From Diphasiastrum complanatum (taxonomy: Eukaryota > Streptophyta > Lycopodiopsida > Lycopodiales > Lycopodiaceae): a stretch of 64,000 bases of DNA. The first letter of the stretch is position 1. Each line of letters begins with the position of its first letter. The translations under genes and the position numbers were made by a program. The notes below the pieces were generated by a model. The model searched no databases and had not been told where the DNA came from. It saw only the letters and a program-made list of their open reading frames with translations. The DNA is taken from NCBI GenBank assembly GCA_029204225.1, contig CM055103.1, positions 52,541,145 to 52,605,144 of the forward strand, read 5' to 3'. Positions 10,164 to 21,624 of this stretch are shown here, one piece after another.

Positions 10164-11605
10164 TCCTTCCTCCTAAACTTAAATTTTTCCTTGTAGGGAA
10201 AAATTTGAAAAATTCTTCTGGAGATCAGCCTCCTTTTCCCAGGTATCCTCCTCTTCTGATTTTTCCCTCCACCTGACTAAAAATTCCCGCACTCTACTCC
10301 GTAGAGTCCTTTGCTGGCTATTAACAATCACCTCGGTTCAGTTGGTCCACTTGCGGACTCATCACGAAGAAGCTCCACTAGATCTTCCACAGGGACCAGG
10401 GTTTTTCCAACCCCCAATGAGGGTTTCAACTTACTAACATGGAAAACATGATGAATTTTGACGTTAGAAGGAAGGTCTAGTTTGTATGCGAACTTCTTTA
10501 TCACTTGGATAACCTTAAAATGACCGCAATACCTAGGCACCAACTTTGCACACTCATCAGTTTTCTAGCCCCTGGAGTGACTAGGGACCCTCAAAAACAC
10601 CCAGTCAATCACCATGAATATCTTGTGCTTCCGAAGTAGATCAGCATAGTGTCTTGCCCTGTCTTAGGCACTAGTTATGCTATCTTTAACCAGCTGTAAC
10701 ATTTCTTGCATATCCGCAAGGAAATCAGCTGCGACTTGCACCCGTAGGTTTTTCATGCCAACACTAATTGGTGATCGAGGTTGAAAACCATATCGCTGAA
10801 TGTTTTGCACTGTTATATGCAAATTCCACCAGTGGAAGGTATTGTTCCCAATCAGACTGTCGATGGCCCACATATGCTTGAAGCATATCCTCCATCGTCT
10901 GATTGGTCCTTTTTGTTTGACCGTCTGATTCCGGATAATCTGTAGAACTCATACTTAAAGTTGTTTTCAACTTTTCAAATATTGCTTGCCAAAAATTCCC
11001 AGTGAATTTTGGGTCACGGTCACTGACAATATTGCAAGGCAGCCCGTATAGTTGAAAAAGCTTATCAACAAACAGTTGAGCTAGTTCTAAAGCTTTAACG
11101 ATAGTTTTTGTTGGGATAAGTCGAGCAAACTCCATAAGTTTGTCAACAATGGCCCCAAACCGAATCGTGGCCCTTGTATGTGGAAGCCCAACCACAAAAT
11201 CCACAGATATACTTTCCCACTTTCCAGTAGGAATATCTAAAGGATGTAACAAGCCACTAGCTTTTAGCCTCTCTGCTTTATTTAACTGGCACTTTTTACA
11301 TTTAAGTACATAGGCCTCTACTTGACTTTTCATCTTATGCCAGCAAAATTGCCTTCAAACTAAGTCAAGTGCTCTTTGTATACCCGGATGTCCCGCGCAT
11401 GGACTATCATGACACTCATGCAAGATTTGGGCCCTTACTGTGTCTTTCTCTGGTACACATACCTTTCCTTTACAAAACAAAATTATGTTTCGAATTAGAA
11501 AATCCGTTTCAGTCTTTTCTTGATTCGAGAAATCTTGCAAATCTGAATCAACCCCCAAAAAAGTACTTGTTGCCAATACTTTCCAAAAAAAGGATCGGAC
11601 TCATA
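10164..11605 (-). pseudogene. Ty3 integrase with C-terminal domain, decayed
   Basis: Minus-strand frames give the zinc-binding region (CAGHPGIQRALDLV, CKKCQLNKAE), the integrase core (ISVDFVVGLPHT, SDRDPKFTG, then SDGQTKRTNQTMEDML) and the C-terminal module (PRYCGHFKVIQVI, HHVFHVSKLKP). The two catalytic Asp are present. The third catalytic position reads QTKR, where the family normally has QTER, so the DDE Glu appears replaced by Lys. Frameshifts occur near 11,340, 10,860 and 10,550. The order and similarity fit a chromovirus-like Ty3 element, although no clear chromodomain is seen. Confidence 0.8.
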
Positions 11606-12790
11606 TAGTCCTTGAAGAGACTAAAACAACCCCGGTTCTATAACAGTAAAGCACAACTGATTAATAACCGGTAACCAACTCAAAGCATCCACTAGAGTAT
11701 TTTGACTTCCTTTACAATAACATATAGAAAAGTCAAAGATTTGCATCAGCTCAGCCCATCTAGCTTGCCTCCCCTCAAATTTGTAGCATCACAGAAATAT
11801 CAAAGAGTCTGATGATCCATCAAACTTCAAATCTGGCTCCATACAAATAATGTCGTCAAATTTTCAAGGAATGAACAATTGCAAACTGTTCCTTCTCATA
11901 GGTACAATACCTAGACTGAACAGGATTGAGTTTATTGCTTTCATAAGCCACAAGATGTCCATCCTGCATCAAAATAGCTCCAATAACATAATCATTGGCA
12001 TCGGTCCTAACCACAAAAGCCTTATTAGGATCGCCAATGATTAGTATTGGTGCCAAAGTGACACTTTTCTTAAACAACTCAAAACAATTATTCATATCCT
12101 CCGTCCACACCACTAGTGAACTCTTAGCCCTCCAGCTTAGTTTCTTATAGCCTTTCAAGGCCTGGGTAAGTAAAAATGCCAGTCGAGCAAATTGGAGAAT
12201 ATGCCAATGGAAAAATCCTACAAACCCCAAGAAAGACTTGATTTCCCAAACTGTGGTGAGAATAGGCCAATCAATAACCCTCTGGATACGATCGGCCTCA
12301 ATCTCCACTCCTCGTTCGGAAATCTTATGTTCCAAGTTGGACAATTTCATCGCAAAAAAAGTCACACATAGACTCTTTGGCAGAGAGCTTTTCCCTTCTT
12401 AGGATGTCCTAGACGATCCTAAGATGCTTTTTATGTTCCGCCAAAGTCTTACTGAAGACTAGGATATCATCTAAGAATACCACTACGAATCTTCCCAAAT
12501 ATGACCTGAACAAATCGTTCATCATCTGTTAGAAAGTTGTCGGTGCATTGGTCAAACCAAAAGGCAACAACAAAAATTCGTAGTGACCAAAGCGAGTTCG
12601 AAACCCGATTTTTGGTATATCTTCTACCTTAATGTATATTGATGGAATCCTAACCTTAGATCTATCTTGGTAAAGTACCCAGCACCACCAAGATAATCTA
12701 TTAGGTCATCCATCCGCGGTAGTGGATATCTATTCTTAACAGTTACCTTGTTCAATTTCTTTACTTTTGATGCACTTAAGGTCATTAGGT
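11606..12790 (-). pseudogene. Ty3 reverse transcriptase / RNase H, decayed
   Basis: Minus strand: [18 protein letters not shown], then [20 protein letters not shown], then [12 protein letters not shown] (the RT active site, FLDD) and SFLGFVGFFHWHI. RNase H follows with VVRTDANDYVIGAILMQDG and YCTYEKEQFAIVHSL, and a tail GRQARWAELMQIFDFSI. Several stops and frameshifts (near 12,640, 12,520, 12,420, 12,365 and 11,850) make it non-functional. The protease and the start of RT are missing between this and the gag remnant at 12,862. Confidence 0.8.
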
Positions 12791-12861
12791 CCAAATACTA
12801 AAGAACTAAGAAAAAAATACATCCATCTCATTACTTCGAGATAGATTACTTGAGGTAGAAG

Positions 12862-13560
12862 CTAGTTATTTGATGCAATCTCATGCAAGGTGACCCCGTC
12901 ATTGCACTTTGAAGCATAGGTTCTTCTTACGAGCTTCAGCTTTATCAATGCCACCTTGATTGCTTTTAAAAATTTTCTTGGTTTTCTTAGGATTGCTAGA
13001 ATTGGGATGTGTTCCACCAACAACTTCCCTATCCTTTCTCTTAAATTGAAAACCTTTTTTCTGCTCATTAGGCTGTTGACCCCTAGGTGGCTTAGGTGTG
13101 TCATCAAAGTATTTTGCAGCCCTAATAGCATCTTCTTGGGTTTTTGGATGGTTCCTATGAACATTCACTTGATAATCTTTTGCTAACCCATCAATAAACA
13201 TCAACATTTGTACCTTAGGCGGAATGTCACTATAAAGTGGATTCAGGTACTCATGAAAATCTTGAATAAATTGTTCCAAACCTTTATTCATTGATACATG
13301 ACTCAACTTTGAAAGTGTTCATATTCATCTAAAAGTGGTAGGAAGTATTCCCTAAAAACTATGCAAAAATCTTCCCATATACAAGGTTGATTGCCTTTTG
13401 CAACTAGGTCGTCCCACCATACTAAGGCTCTTCCCTCAAGGAACATAGTAACAATGGATAATTATTCACATTCAGGGAATTGGTTCATGGCAAAGTATTT
13501 GTTTCAAACATTTAGCCAATAATTTACCACTTGTAAGTTCCTATCTTTCTTCGCCCCTTA
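12862..13560 (-). pseudogene. Ty3 gag remnant
   Basis: The minus strand gives a retrotransposon gag core (FLEGRALVWWDDLVAKGN, FREYFLPLLDEYEHF, broken by stops), then an open part from 13,306 with FIDGLAKDYQVNV and a Lys/Arg-rich linker. It ends at the first Cys of what should be a zinc knuckle (NLCFK). The sequence then jumps to non-gag sequence and RT, so a deletion removed the rest of the knuckle and the protease. Confidence 0.65.
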
Positions 13561-13624
13561 AACACTTTTACGCTGACGGTTGAATCCTTGCACATTTATC
13601 TCTGAATGCATATATACATAGAAA

Positions 13625-13643
13625 ACACACACACACACACACA

Positions 13644-13696
<53 letters not shown>

Positions 13697-13717
13697 CCTC
13701 CCTCTCTCTCTCTCTTT
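13625..13717 (+). repeat. (AC)n(TC)n compound microsatellite
   Basis: An AC run (about 13,625-13,646) passes into a long TC run with a few interruptions. A similar but shorter compound tract lies at 13,911-13,950. Confidence 0.9.
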
Positions 13718-13910
13718 CTTAAAACTTTATTTTTTAAAAGAAGACTACAAAATCTTTCAATATCTTCAACCATACATGTACACCACCTCTTTTCTCTCTT
13801 TCTCTCTCACAAATTACAAATCTAATAATCCTAAATCTACATCCTAAATAATAATAATAATCTATTACAAGACCATTCAAAACCATTTTAAATTAATGCA
13901 AAATTTAAAA

Positions 13911-13950
13911 ACACACACACACACACACACACACACTCTCTCTCTCTCTC
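13911..13950 (+). repeat. (AC)n(TC)n compound microsatellite
   Basis: This is a second AC-to-TC compound tract. The surrounding 13.75-14.1 kb is low-complexity, with ACAAACAAACA phrases. Confidence 0.85.
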
Positions 13951-14065
13951 CATCTCTTTTTATCTTTCACACTCTCTATCTCCTCTTAAAACAAACAAAC
14001 AAACATCAACCTCCAACAAACAAACAAAAAACAAAACAAACAAAAATCAAGCACCAATCTCAAAC

Positions 14066-14150
14066 AATGATCTTCAAGCACTGATCTTCAAGCACCTTCA
14101 AGCACTGATCTTCAAGCCCTCAAGCACTGATTGCCCTCAATCGCTCCAAA
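14066..14150 (+). repeat. Tandem TCTTCAAGCACTGA repeats
   Basis: Four to five short imperfect copies of (A/C)TGATCTTCAAGCAC lie head to tail just upstream of the Copia LTR region. Confidence 0.6.
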
Positions 14151-14189
14151 GACGCTCAAATCTGCAAAAGACAAAGTGAAAGAGAAGGC

Positions 14190-14619
14190 GCTAGATCGCG
14201 CAAATTGGAAGATTGAAACAGACGTCGGAATCTAACAGCCTCCAAACACGTCGAAATCCGACGACTGTGCCCATTCTGGCCCGGACAAATGTGCCAGATG
14301 CCGTGGACAGGCTTTTTGGCTTGCCGACATGGACGTCGGAATCCGATGCACGTCGGATTCCGATGTCCACGTTGGATTACACGTAATTTTTTTTTTTAAA
14401 TCTGTGACAGGTCATATCCACGTCTGCAAGTCGGAATCCAACATGTCGAACTCCGACGTGCCTTTGAAAAATTGGTTGCCGCCCATATTTCCCGATCGCC
14501 GGACTCTGATTTTCGGATTTTTTACTGGGACGTCGGACTTCAACGTGTCGGATTGTGACGGATTATGAAATTTTTGAGCATACGTCGGACGGGACATTGG
14601 AATTTGCGCGATTTTGTCA
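14190..14619 (+). repeat. 5' LTR (right end defined) of a Copia element, with ACGTCGGAATCCGACG palindromes
   Basis: The right end is fixed because a primer-binding site starts at 14,620 directly after TTGTCA. The left end is not found. The last 400 bp carry several copies of GACGTCGGAATCCGATG-like palindromes (near 14,222, 14,250, 14,332, 14,347, 14,428, 14,448, 14,528 and 14,582). ATCGCGCAAATTGG at 14,195 is nearly inverted by AATTTGCGCGAT at 14,600. Similar palindromes fill the CACTA right end at 21.1-21.6 kb. Confidence 0.6.
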
Positions 14620-14632
14620 TGGTATCAGAGCC
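14620..14632 (+). promoter_or_regulatory. Copia primer-binding site (initiator Met-tRNA)
   Basis: TGGTATCAGAGCC is the standard plant Copia PBS, complementary to the 3' end of initiator Met-tRNA, where minus-strand DNA synthesis is primed. It lies about 780 bp before the gag frame, with a non-coding leader between. Confidence 0.9.
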
Positions 14633-15401
14633 AAATTAAGCTTTGCATGCTATTATCTTTGATTATTCAAGAATTTGTTAGCTAATTCAGGCAAAAAAAC
14701 AGTTAATCACTTTTCTTTACCTTTTCTTGAAAAGTGTTTGAATCAAAGAGGATAGAAATTGAATTTTCAGGTCAGAATGGTCATTGTACGGAATTCTGGA
14801 ATTTCACACGTGTGAAAATAAGAGATTTTCAGTCCCCTTTAATTCCTTGCTATTTGGTCCAAAGGTAGTGGTGTTATAGCTTGATGGAAAGCTTATGAAG
14901 AGTACTTTCTATTGCAATTGATTCCAAATCAATCTAATGTGTCTATCAAGAGTTATAAGCTCTTAAAGAGAGTAGGGAGAGGTCCAAAATCCGAGTGACC
15001 ACTTTTTGATTTGATTCAATCTTGCTTGATTCTCAATCCATTGTTTGAGTATCCAACACAAGAAACTGAAGATCAAGACAAAGTTTGATGTTATTGAACA
15101 CCTTTGAGCCTTCTATGAATCATTAGTGTTTTCTTTTGGAGCATCTAACACGTGCCAAAAGTAGAATTCAGCTTGTCTAAGTGCCTCAATCCATTTTGAG
15201 AGACTGAGCTAGATTATCTTGTTTTGTGGAATATTTGAGATCTATCTCAAATACAGTTGCAAGTTTTTCACATAGGAAGGTAGTACATCCTTGAAATACC
15301 TATAGTCAAAGAGAGTAAATACCTCTAATTACTCAATATGGAAGGTAAGAATAGAGTCTATTTTGATACTCCAGGATATTATGGACATAGTACTTGGTAT
15401 T

Positions 15402-16690
15402 GAGGAGGAGCCTCAAGCATAGCTTGAAATACCAAAGTACAAGAAGAGAGCTAGAATGGCTCTACACTTCATTAAAATGAATGTCTCTAATGAGATTCTA
15501 AGAGAAATAGGATCTTGCACCACTGCAAAAGATGCTTGGGATGCACTTAAGTCCATCTATGAAGCTAAGAACGCTTCTAGAATACTCACTCTTAGAAATC
15601 AGATTCAGTATTCTAGAAGTGAGGAGAGTGCATCAAATTATGTTCTGAGAGTAAAAGATCTTCATAGGGAGCTTGCTTGTGTTGGTGTCACAATCAATCA
15701 AGATGAGCTAGTACAAGTCATTCTTAATGGCTTAAAAGATGACTATAATAATCTTGTTCAGTCCTTTGCCATTAAGGAGGAGTTTCCCAATTTGGAAACT
15801 CTTCAAGGAATTCTCATCTCTGAAGAAGCTAGGCAAAGTTACAAACTATCTAGGATGAACAAAATCAAGCGTATTGGAAGTGACAAAGCTCTCTTTGTCA
15901 AGGACAAGCATAAAGGAAGGAGGAAGAACCAATTTTTTCAAGCTTTCAACAAAGACAAAGCCAAGGAAAGCGACAAAGATGGTGAAGAGGATGACTCATC
16001 TCATCCTTCTACCTCAAAGACCAAGAAGAAGAAAGTCAAGTGTTTCTTTTGTGGCAAGAAGGGGCACTATGCCTCTAATTGCTTCAGAAAGAAAAATCAA
16101 CACAAACAAGCAAATCTCTCTAATGAGAAAGAAGAAGATTTAATTGCAAGTGATGGAGAAGGATCACTCATGGTGTCAAGCTTTTCTTCATCACCCTTCA
16201 AGAAAGATGGAGCTTGGTACATAGATAGTGGAGCCTCTTCACATATGTGATATTCAAAAGAGTCATTTGACTCTATTGTACCTTATACTGCAAATGATCA
16301 TGAATGCTCTATTGAAAGAATTGGCAACATTCCATTGAAACTTGCTTCTTCTAAAGTTCTATCACTTTCCAATGTTCTTTTTGTTCCTAAGCTTACAAAG
16401 AACTTGATTAGTATTGGAAAGTTGCTTGATAGTGGTTGTGATGCAAAATTCAATTCCAATACTTGTTTCAAGAAAATGATGAGATCCTAGCTAATGGATC
16501 TAGATATAGTGGAATCTTCAAGTTGAATTCTTATGAGAATGCAAACTTTTGTGAAGTTGCTCTTTTGTCTAAGGAGGTGTTATGGCATAGAAGGTTGGGG
16601 CATCCTAACTTTAAGTTTATGTTTTCTATGATCAAGAAGGATAAAGCTATTGGCTTTCCAAGATCACTTTCAAAGGATATCAAGCCATGT
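15402..16690 (+). pseudogene. Copia gag-protease-integrase start, truncated
   Basis: The main frame (ATG 15,456, stop 16,248) encodes a UBN2-type gag (DAWDALKSIYEAKN, VLRVKDLHRELA), a basic linker, a CCHC zinc knuckle (CFFCGKKGHYASNC) and the aspartic-protease active site (WYIDSGASSHM). The frame stops right after that motif (TGA at 16,248). It continues in the same frame to a stop near 16,489, and resumes in another frame with VLWHRRLGHPNFKFM, the GAG-pre-integrase domain. An upstream TAG precedes the ATG. The polyprotein ends abruptly at KDIKPC near 16,690, where CACTA sequence starts. Integrase core, RT and RNase H are absent. Confidence 0.85.
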
Positions 16691-19310
16691 CAATCATTTG
16701 GATTTTCATGGAATCCAATTCACTATTTTTTATTTCTTTTGAAGAAATCCACCTGCAAGATTGATAGTACATTAGGTTGTTTAACACATTAAAAAATTGA
16801 AATATCACATATTTATACAAGTGCTTAAAAATATATACAAACCTAATCATCAATGACAAATCGTAAAGCGTATTTCGTTCGTCATCGTTGAAGAGACCTT
16901 GAATAGAAAGTGGAAGTATGAATTGCAACATCTTATGCCAATCATGTGATTTCAATCCACTTAATTTATCATCTTTGGTAAATGACTTGCATAAAGAATG
17001 TGCATAGCCTGTTGGAGTTCTCATTTGTTTTATGACATGTTTAACATATGAGAGGTGCTCTTTTGTAAGAATCCACAGCATGCTAGGTAGAATCTCATCT
17101 CCACCTTCAGTGTATTGAATCCAATAGGGTATTTTTCACATCGACCGCTTGTAGATCTTTACGAGCTGTGGAGTTGTCTTTTATGCCAATGATGTGGTTC
17201 CATAAGGATTCACCGACGTTTTTTAATATGTGCATAGGATCTAATAGATGGTTTATCAATAAATTCCTCCAATAGGGTAATTTATGAAAAATAGACAACC
17301 ATTTGATACCATCAATGGATTCATTCCATGAAGAATTAACGTCCTGATGTTTAAGCCATTCGCCATGCCATTCCGCTACTCCCATGCGTGGGGATGGTGG
17401 TGTAGTTAGAGGATTATCTCCTCGTCCTCCAAAAAATGGTCTATTCAACATTCAAAAAGGATGATCAGGCGTCAAGTATTTGCAATGATTTTCATACACC
17501 ACTTTTTTTACCATATTTGTGCTATGTCGAGCCTCCAAAAGTGGTCCACAAATATAACATGCATTTTTACCCGATGTGGTTAAACCTGCATACTTCATAA
17601 ACCAAATTAAACATAAGCTTAGTTAAATATACTCAAACGTTAAACCCTAAAACAGATTAGATTCATTATATAGATACCCGAACATTCGCTTAAACTGGGG
17701 TACTCATGCATCGTCCACATTAGAATTCCACGAAGTATGAAGTTTCGTTGTTGTAAAGGTCTTGAGATGTCGTAAGCGTGAATACCATTCCAAAGAATGC
17801 ACAATTCGTCGATTCTTGGCCTTGTACTTTCCTGGAATCAATAAAGCCAATAACAAGTGTCCCATTTTAATACTCAACCATGGAGGTATGTTGTAATTAA
17901 CGAGCACAACTGGCCATGTGGACCAAGTTGATGCTTGAACGCTAAAAGGATTTACGCCATCCATAGCAAGGCCAAATCTCAAATTACAAGGTTCGTTTTT
18001 AAACTCGGGCCATTGGTCTTCAATATGTTTCCATGCAGGTGAATCACTTGGTACTCGCATCACATCATCCATAGATTGATATTTGACATGCCAATCCATT
18101 ATTTGTGCCAAAGATTTACATCGAAATAAACGTTGCAATTGTGGGATAATTGAAAAATGTCGTAACACTTTTCGTGGCACTTTATCCCTTTGTACGTCAT
18201 CTCGAAAACGTGAAGCATTGCACATTGGACATTGAAGCTTTTCTAAATGCTCACCTCTATATAGAACATGGTCTTTTGGACATGCATGTATTGTGTCATA
18301 ATCCATTCCAAGCACGGTCATCATCTTTCGTGCTTCTTTTCATGTTTTAGGTATCACATTTACTTTCGGAAGTATTCGATGCAACAACCTAAAAAAAGAG
18401 CAATGTGAGTTGTTAGAAAAGAAAAAAAATTAACTTACTGTAAATATGCTATAAAGTATAATAGTTGTGTTATGTGTTAAGTACCCGAATAAAGATGTCA
18501 CGCTACGATCACTTCATTTGTATGTTGCTTGAAGGTTTAGAATAAGAATTGACATAGCTAGTTTTAAAATGCATGCTCCATGATATAGAGGAGTGTCTGC
18601 ATCCTTGTGCAATAGAATCTCGTCTTCATCCATCTCAAATTGTTCGTGATCTCCGTTTTCATTAGAAGATGCATGCATATCATCATTCTCAATTGTTTCA
18701 AAGTAGGATTCAAACATGTTGTGCATTGCTTCATCGTGTTGCACCTCATCATCATAATCATTAGAATCCAGTTGATTATTCTCTTTTCCAATTGTGTTTG
18801 TCTCTTCAATTTGTTTCATTCTTTGTTTTCTCATGTCTATCAAAACTTGACGTTGATTGTAACTAAACACGGATGGATCAACTCCGTGGAATGGCATTCG
18901 ATGTATTGGCTACACACATGAAACAAATTTCATAAGTGACATATATAGATTGACAAAGATTATAATAAAAAACAATCATATAAAATTAACAAACCTCAAT
19001 GTCTTCCAAATTCAATGGTTGACCTTCTTCTTTTCGTCCAAACTTCCACAAATGAGTTTCAACAATGCATCTTTCACGCATCTTTTGTCCATCACACTTG
19101 AGGCATGTGCGCCATATTTTATTTTGAAATTAATTTATCTACGAGAAACAAAAATCAAGTACATGTCACTTTAGCACAATATTTTTAACCTATAATAACA
19201 AAGTTTTTATGAACAAGAACACATGCATGTTTATTACTTACCCTGTTAACTTGAGTACTGTCTTCATCGCTAGACTGATCTGAATGTAATTCATCTCGTT
19301 GTGATAAACT
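16690..19310 (-). pseudogene. CACTA TNP2-like transposase, decayed and 3'-truncated
   Basis: Minus strand, multi-exon. The N-terminal exons include SLSQRDELHSDQSSDED (donor at 19,240), then TCLKCDGQKMRERCIVETHL, then MPFHGVDPSVFSYNQ through an acidic stretch to DTPLYHGA. The conserved core follows: FFRLLHRILPK, DYDTIHACPKDHVLYRGE, CPMCNASRF, LRFGLAMDGVNPF and, after a frameshift near 17,770, GIHAYDISRPLQQRNF and MWTMHEYPSL. Next come NACYICGPLLEARH, HLLDPMHILKNV and SHDWHKMLQFILPLSIQG (DUF4218-like). The last exon reads WISSKEIKNSELDS and is cut at about 16,690 by Copia sequence. It has several stops, including a TGA near 17,455. This family cuts and pastes En/Spm-type elements. Confidence 0.85.
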
Positions 19311-19596
19311 GCATATATGCACAAGTACAAAACACAAATAACATAAAATTATTGTATGATTCTAATGTTTTAATTTTTAGATATACCTATTCTTATACAT
19401 TGTTGCTTACATGATTCTTATGCCAATCTTGGTACAAGTTCGAGCTCTACACGCATATCTCTCTTCTTTTGTTAACACATGTATGAAAGTCCCACTCCAA
19501 TATGCATTAAAGTTCTGTAATCGATTTTCTTTTCTACTTCATTTCAATATATTAGGGTTTATTGTAATGTATTGTATGTTTATGAATGTAGTAATC

Positions 19597-20562
19597 ATGT
19601 CGGGGTCAGGCAATGGCGAAAGCTCGGGAGACTTTGTAATGAATTTATATGAATCATTAACTTCCTAGCAAAAAACACAACTACAAAATATGCTTAGCCA
19701 AAATGAGGGTGGTCCCTCACAAGAGGCCACGACTTCCGCTCCCACTCCTTATTATGACGTGGATCCTCAAGGCAATATAATTGCCAATAGAAAAGGGAGG
19801 GTGGTTTTGGACCGACTCTATTCCTTATGCCAACGTCATTTTGGCGATAGATTATTTAGTAAATGGTCCGAACAACCTGTCGTCGATAAACGACAGGTTA
19901 TTGGTACCCTTCGTGACGAATTCCAACAAGAAGAGGAATTTGAGGAGAAGGAAATTCATAAGCATATGAGCTTATGGATTAGGCATCGTCGTGATAAGAC
20001 ACACTGAGCTTATAGGGACGGGCAATCCAAGCCTTCCTGGTGTTTAAGAAATGATTGGAACGGATGAACGAACACCAGATAAATACAAGATTCAGAAAGA
20101 TGTTGCGGCCACTAGGATGCATGGGAGAGGCAATCCTAGGTTGGGCTCGAGCGGAAAGGCGGGATTGCAAGCAAGCATGGTAAGTGAACTTACACTACTC
20201 TTATAGTTTATCTTTGATTTTATATGCTTTTATTTTTTAATATGCATTATGACTAGCTGCTTCAACGTAGCCCTAAATTAATTTCAACTTCAATTGAATG
20301 CATGGATAGTTGGCGGACTATGGACGTTTGCCAAGTAAGGAGGAGTACGAATTTGCCTTCACGGAATTGTACGACGCATTAGTCGACAAACTAAAGAGCG
20401 AGGGTCATCCTCCAAATGTAAGTACTCGTTTTTGTATTTCTACTAATGTGGTTTGTATTTCGACGTCAATTTTATTTAATTTAATACAATCAAGCATTAA
20501 ATATTAATGTAGTTTGTTTGCTTGTGTTCATGCAGACTGGACGTCACGACGACGACGAGTAG
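19597..20562 (+). pseudogene. Second CACTA gene (TNPA / ORF2-like), decayed
   Basis: It starts MSGSGNGESSGDF. A TAG at 19,666 interrupts the frame before MLSQNEGGPSQ, and ANRKGRVVLDRLYSLC and KEIHKHMSLWIRHRRD follow, with a stop at 20,005. After a frame change MHGRGNPRLGSSGKAGLQ is followed by a donor (ATG|GTAAGT, 20,180). The next exon reads DYGRLPSKEEYEFAFTELYD to a donor at about 20,418, and a last short exon after TGCAG (20,536) ends GRHDDDE and TAG. Plant CACTA elements commonly carry such a second protein, thought to bind subterminal repeats. I infer that role from position and layout, not from a recognised domain. Confidence 0.55.
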
Positions 20563-21084
20563 ATTAGGTTTATAAATTTTAGTTGATGTTAGATCTAGAA
20601 AGACTCGTGCGACATTAAAGCACCAATTTTGTAATACATTAATTCATATTATGAAAAATATTATTATTGCCAATGATCGTGCTATATTGCCATTGCTTTT
20701 ATATGTGCAATGTTTTTTTTTTCAAAAATTGCAATGTCAAATTTAGGGATGTGGATTGACGTAATAATCAACTTAAAAATGTTGGACTTCAAAACAACAA
20801 TCAATATTATATCTGAAAATCTAAATGAAATTTATGATGTGGACAAAGCAATGCAATAAAGTATTGTCATTCATAATGAACATGAAGTAATGCAATAAAA
20901 TATAAAATGAAAAGTACCTCATGCTTAGTTTGTTGTTTGATCCAAATGTTGAATGCAACTTGAAAATATTGTTCTAAAAACAATTCACGAACATCGCTTC
21001 TCCAAGAACTCAACTCCAAGAACAGCCCGATAAAAATACGCGCGCTATTTTTTACGCATTTTTTTTTTGTTTTTACCTAATTTG
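20563..21084. other. Non-coding tail of the CACTA second gene
   Basis: AT-rich 3' flank with no coding signal. It leads into the GC-richer palindromic subterminal repeats. Confidence 0.5.
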
Positions 21085-21624
21085 GGACGTCGGAATCCGA
21101 CGTCCTAATGCATCGGATAGACGTCGGACATACGTCAGAAATATTTTTTGATCATTATATTAACAGACGTCGAAATCTGACAACTTTATGGGACGTCAGA
21201 TTCCAACGTCCAAGCATACGTCGGATGGGCGTCGGAAATCCGTCGGTGAAATTTTGGCATCATTCTGTGTTTATAGACGTCGGAATCCGACTAAATTCGG
21301 AAACATCGCAATGCGACATCCACGTCAGAGCGTTTGCGACGTCTTTGGACGTCGTAATGCGACGTACATGTCAGACGTTGCAATGCGACGTCCATGTCAG
21401 ACGTTGCATTGCGACGTCCATGTCAGATCGGTTTTGCATGATCGAGAAAATACGTTTCAGAATCCGACACGTTGTGCCCGTCGTAATGTGACATTTTTTA
21501 AAGTCGTTGGATTCCGACGACCTTATAGCAATGTGTTTTTCCGACGTCCACGACGAATTAAAAAAAATTAAGCTCGCGATTCACGTCGCAAAACACGTCG
21601 CAAATTACGGCGAGTGCTGTTGTG
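21085..21624. repeat. CACTA subterminal repeats and right terminus
   Basis: Over 15 copies of ACGTCGGAATCCGAC-like or GACGTC(C/A)A(T/C)GTCAGA-like units, in both orientations. The unit TTGCAATGCGACGTCCATGTCAGACG is nearly tandem at 21,345-21,430. The block ends ...GCGAGTGCTGTTGTG at 21,624, the reverse complement of a CACTA-type terminus. Such arrays are binding sites for the second CACTA protein in characterised elements. Confidence 0.7.

Larger units (their letters stand above)
16690..21624 (-). mobile_element. CACTA (En/Spm) transposon, left end missing
   Basis: It contains a TNP2 gene on minus and a second gene on plus, in divergent orientation with a shared region at about 19.31-19.60 kb. 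The right end carries palindromic subterminal repeats and stops at 21,624. Read inward on the minus strand, the end begins CACAACAGCACTCGCCG, a CACTA-like terminus. No matching left terminus was found; the left side is fused to Copia at about 16,690. Both coding parts are damaged, so the element is not autonomous. Confidence 0.7.

Noticed and set aside
12705-12730. CCATCCGCGGTAGTGGAT, resembling the 4-6 kb palindrome
   Set aside because: It is the Ty3 RT coding sequence for YPLPRMDD on the minus strand; the likeness is coincidental.
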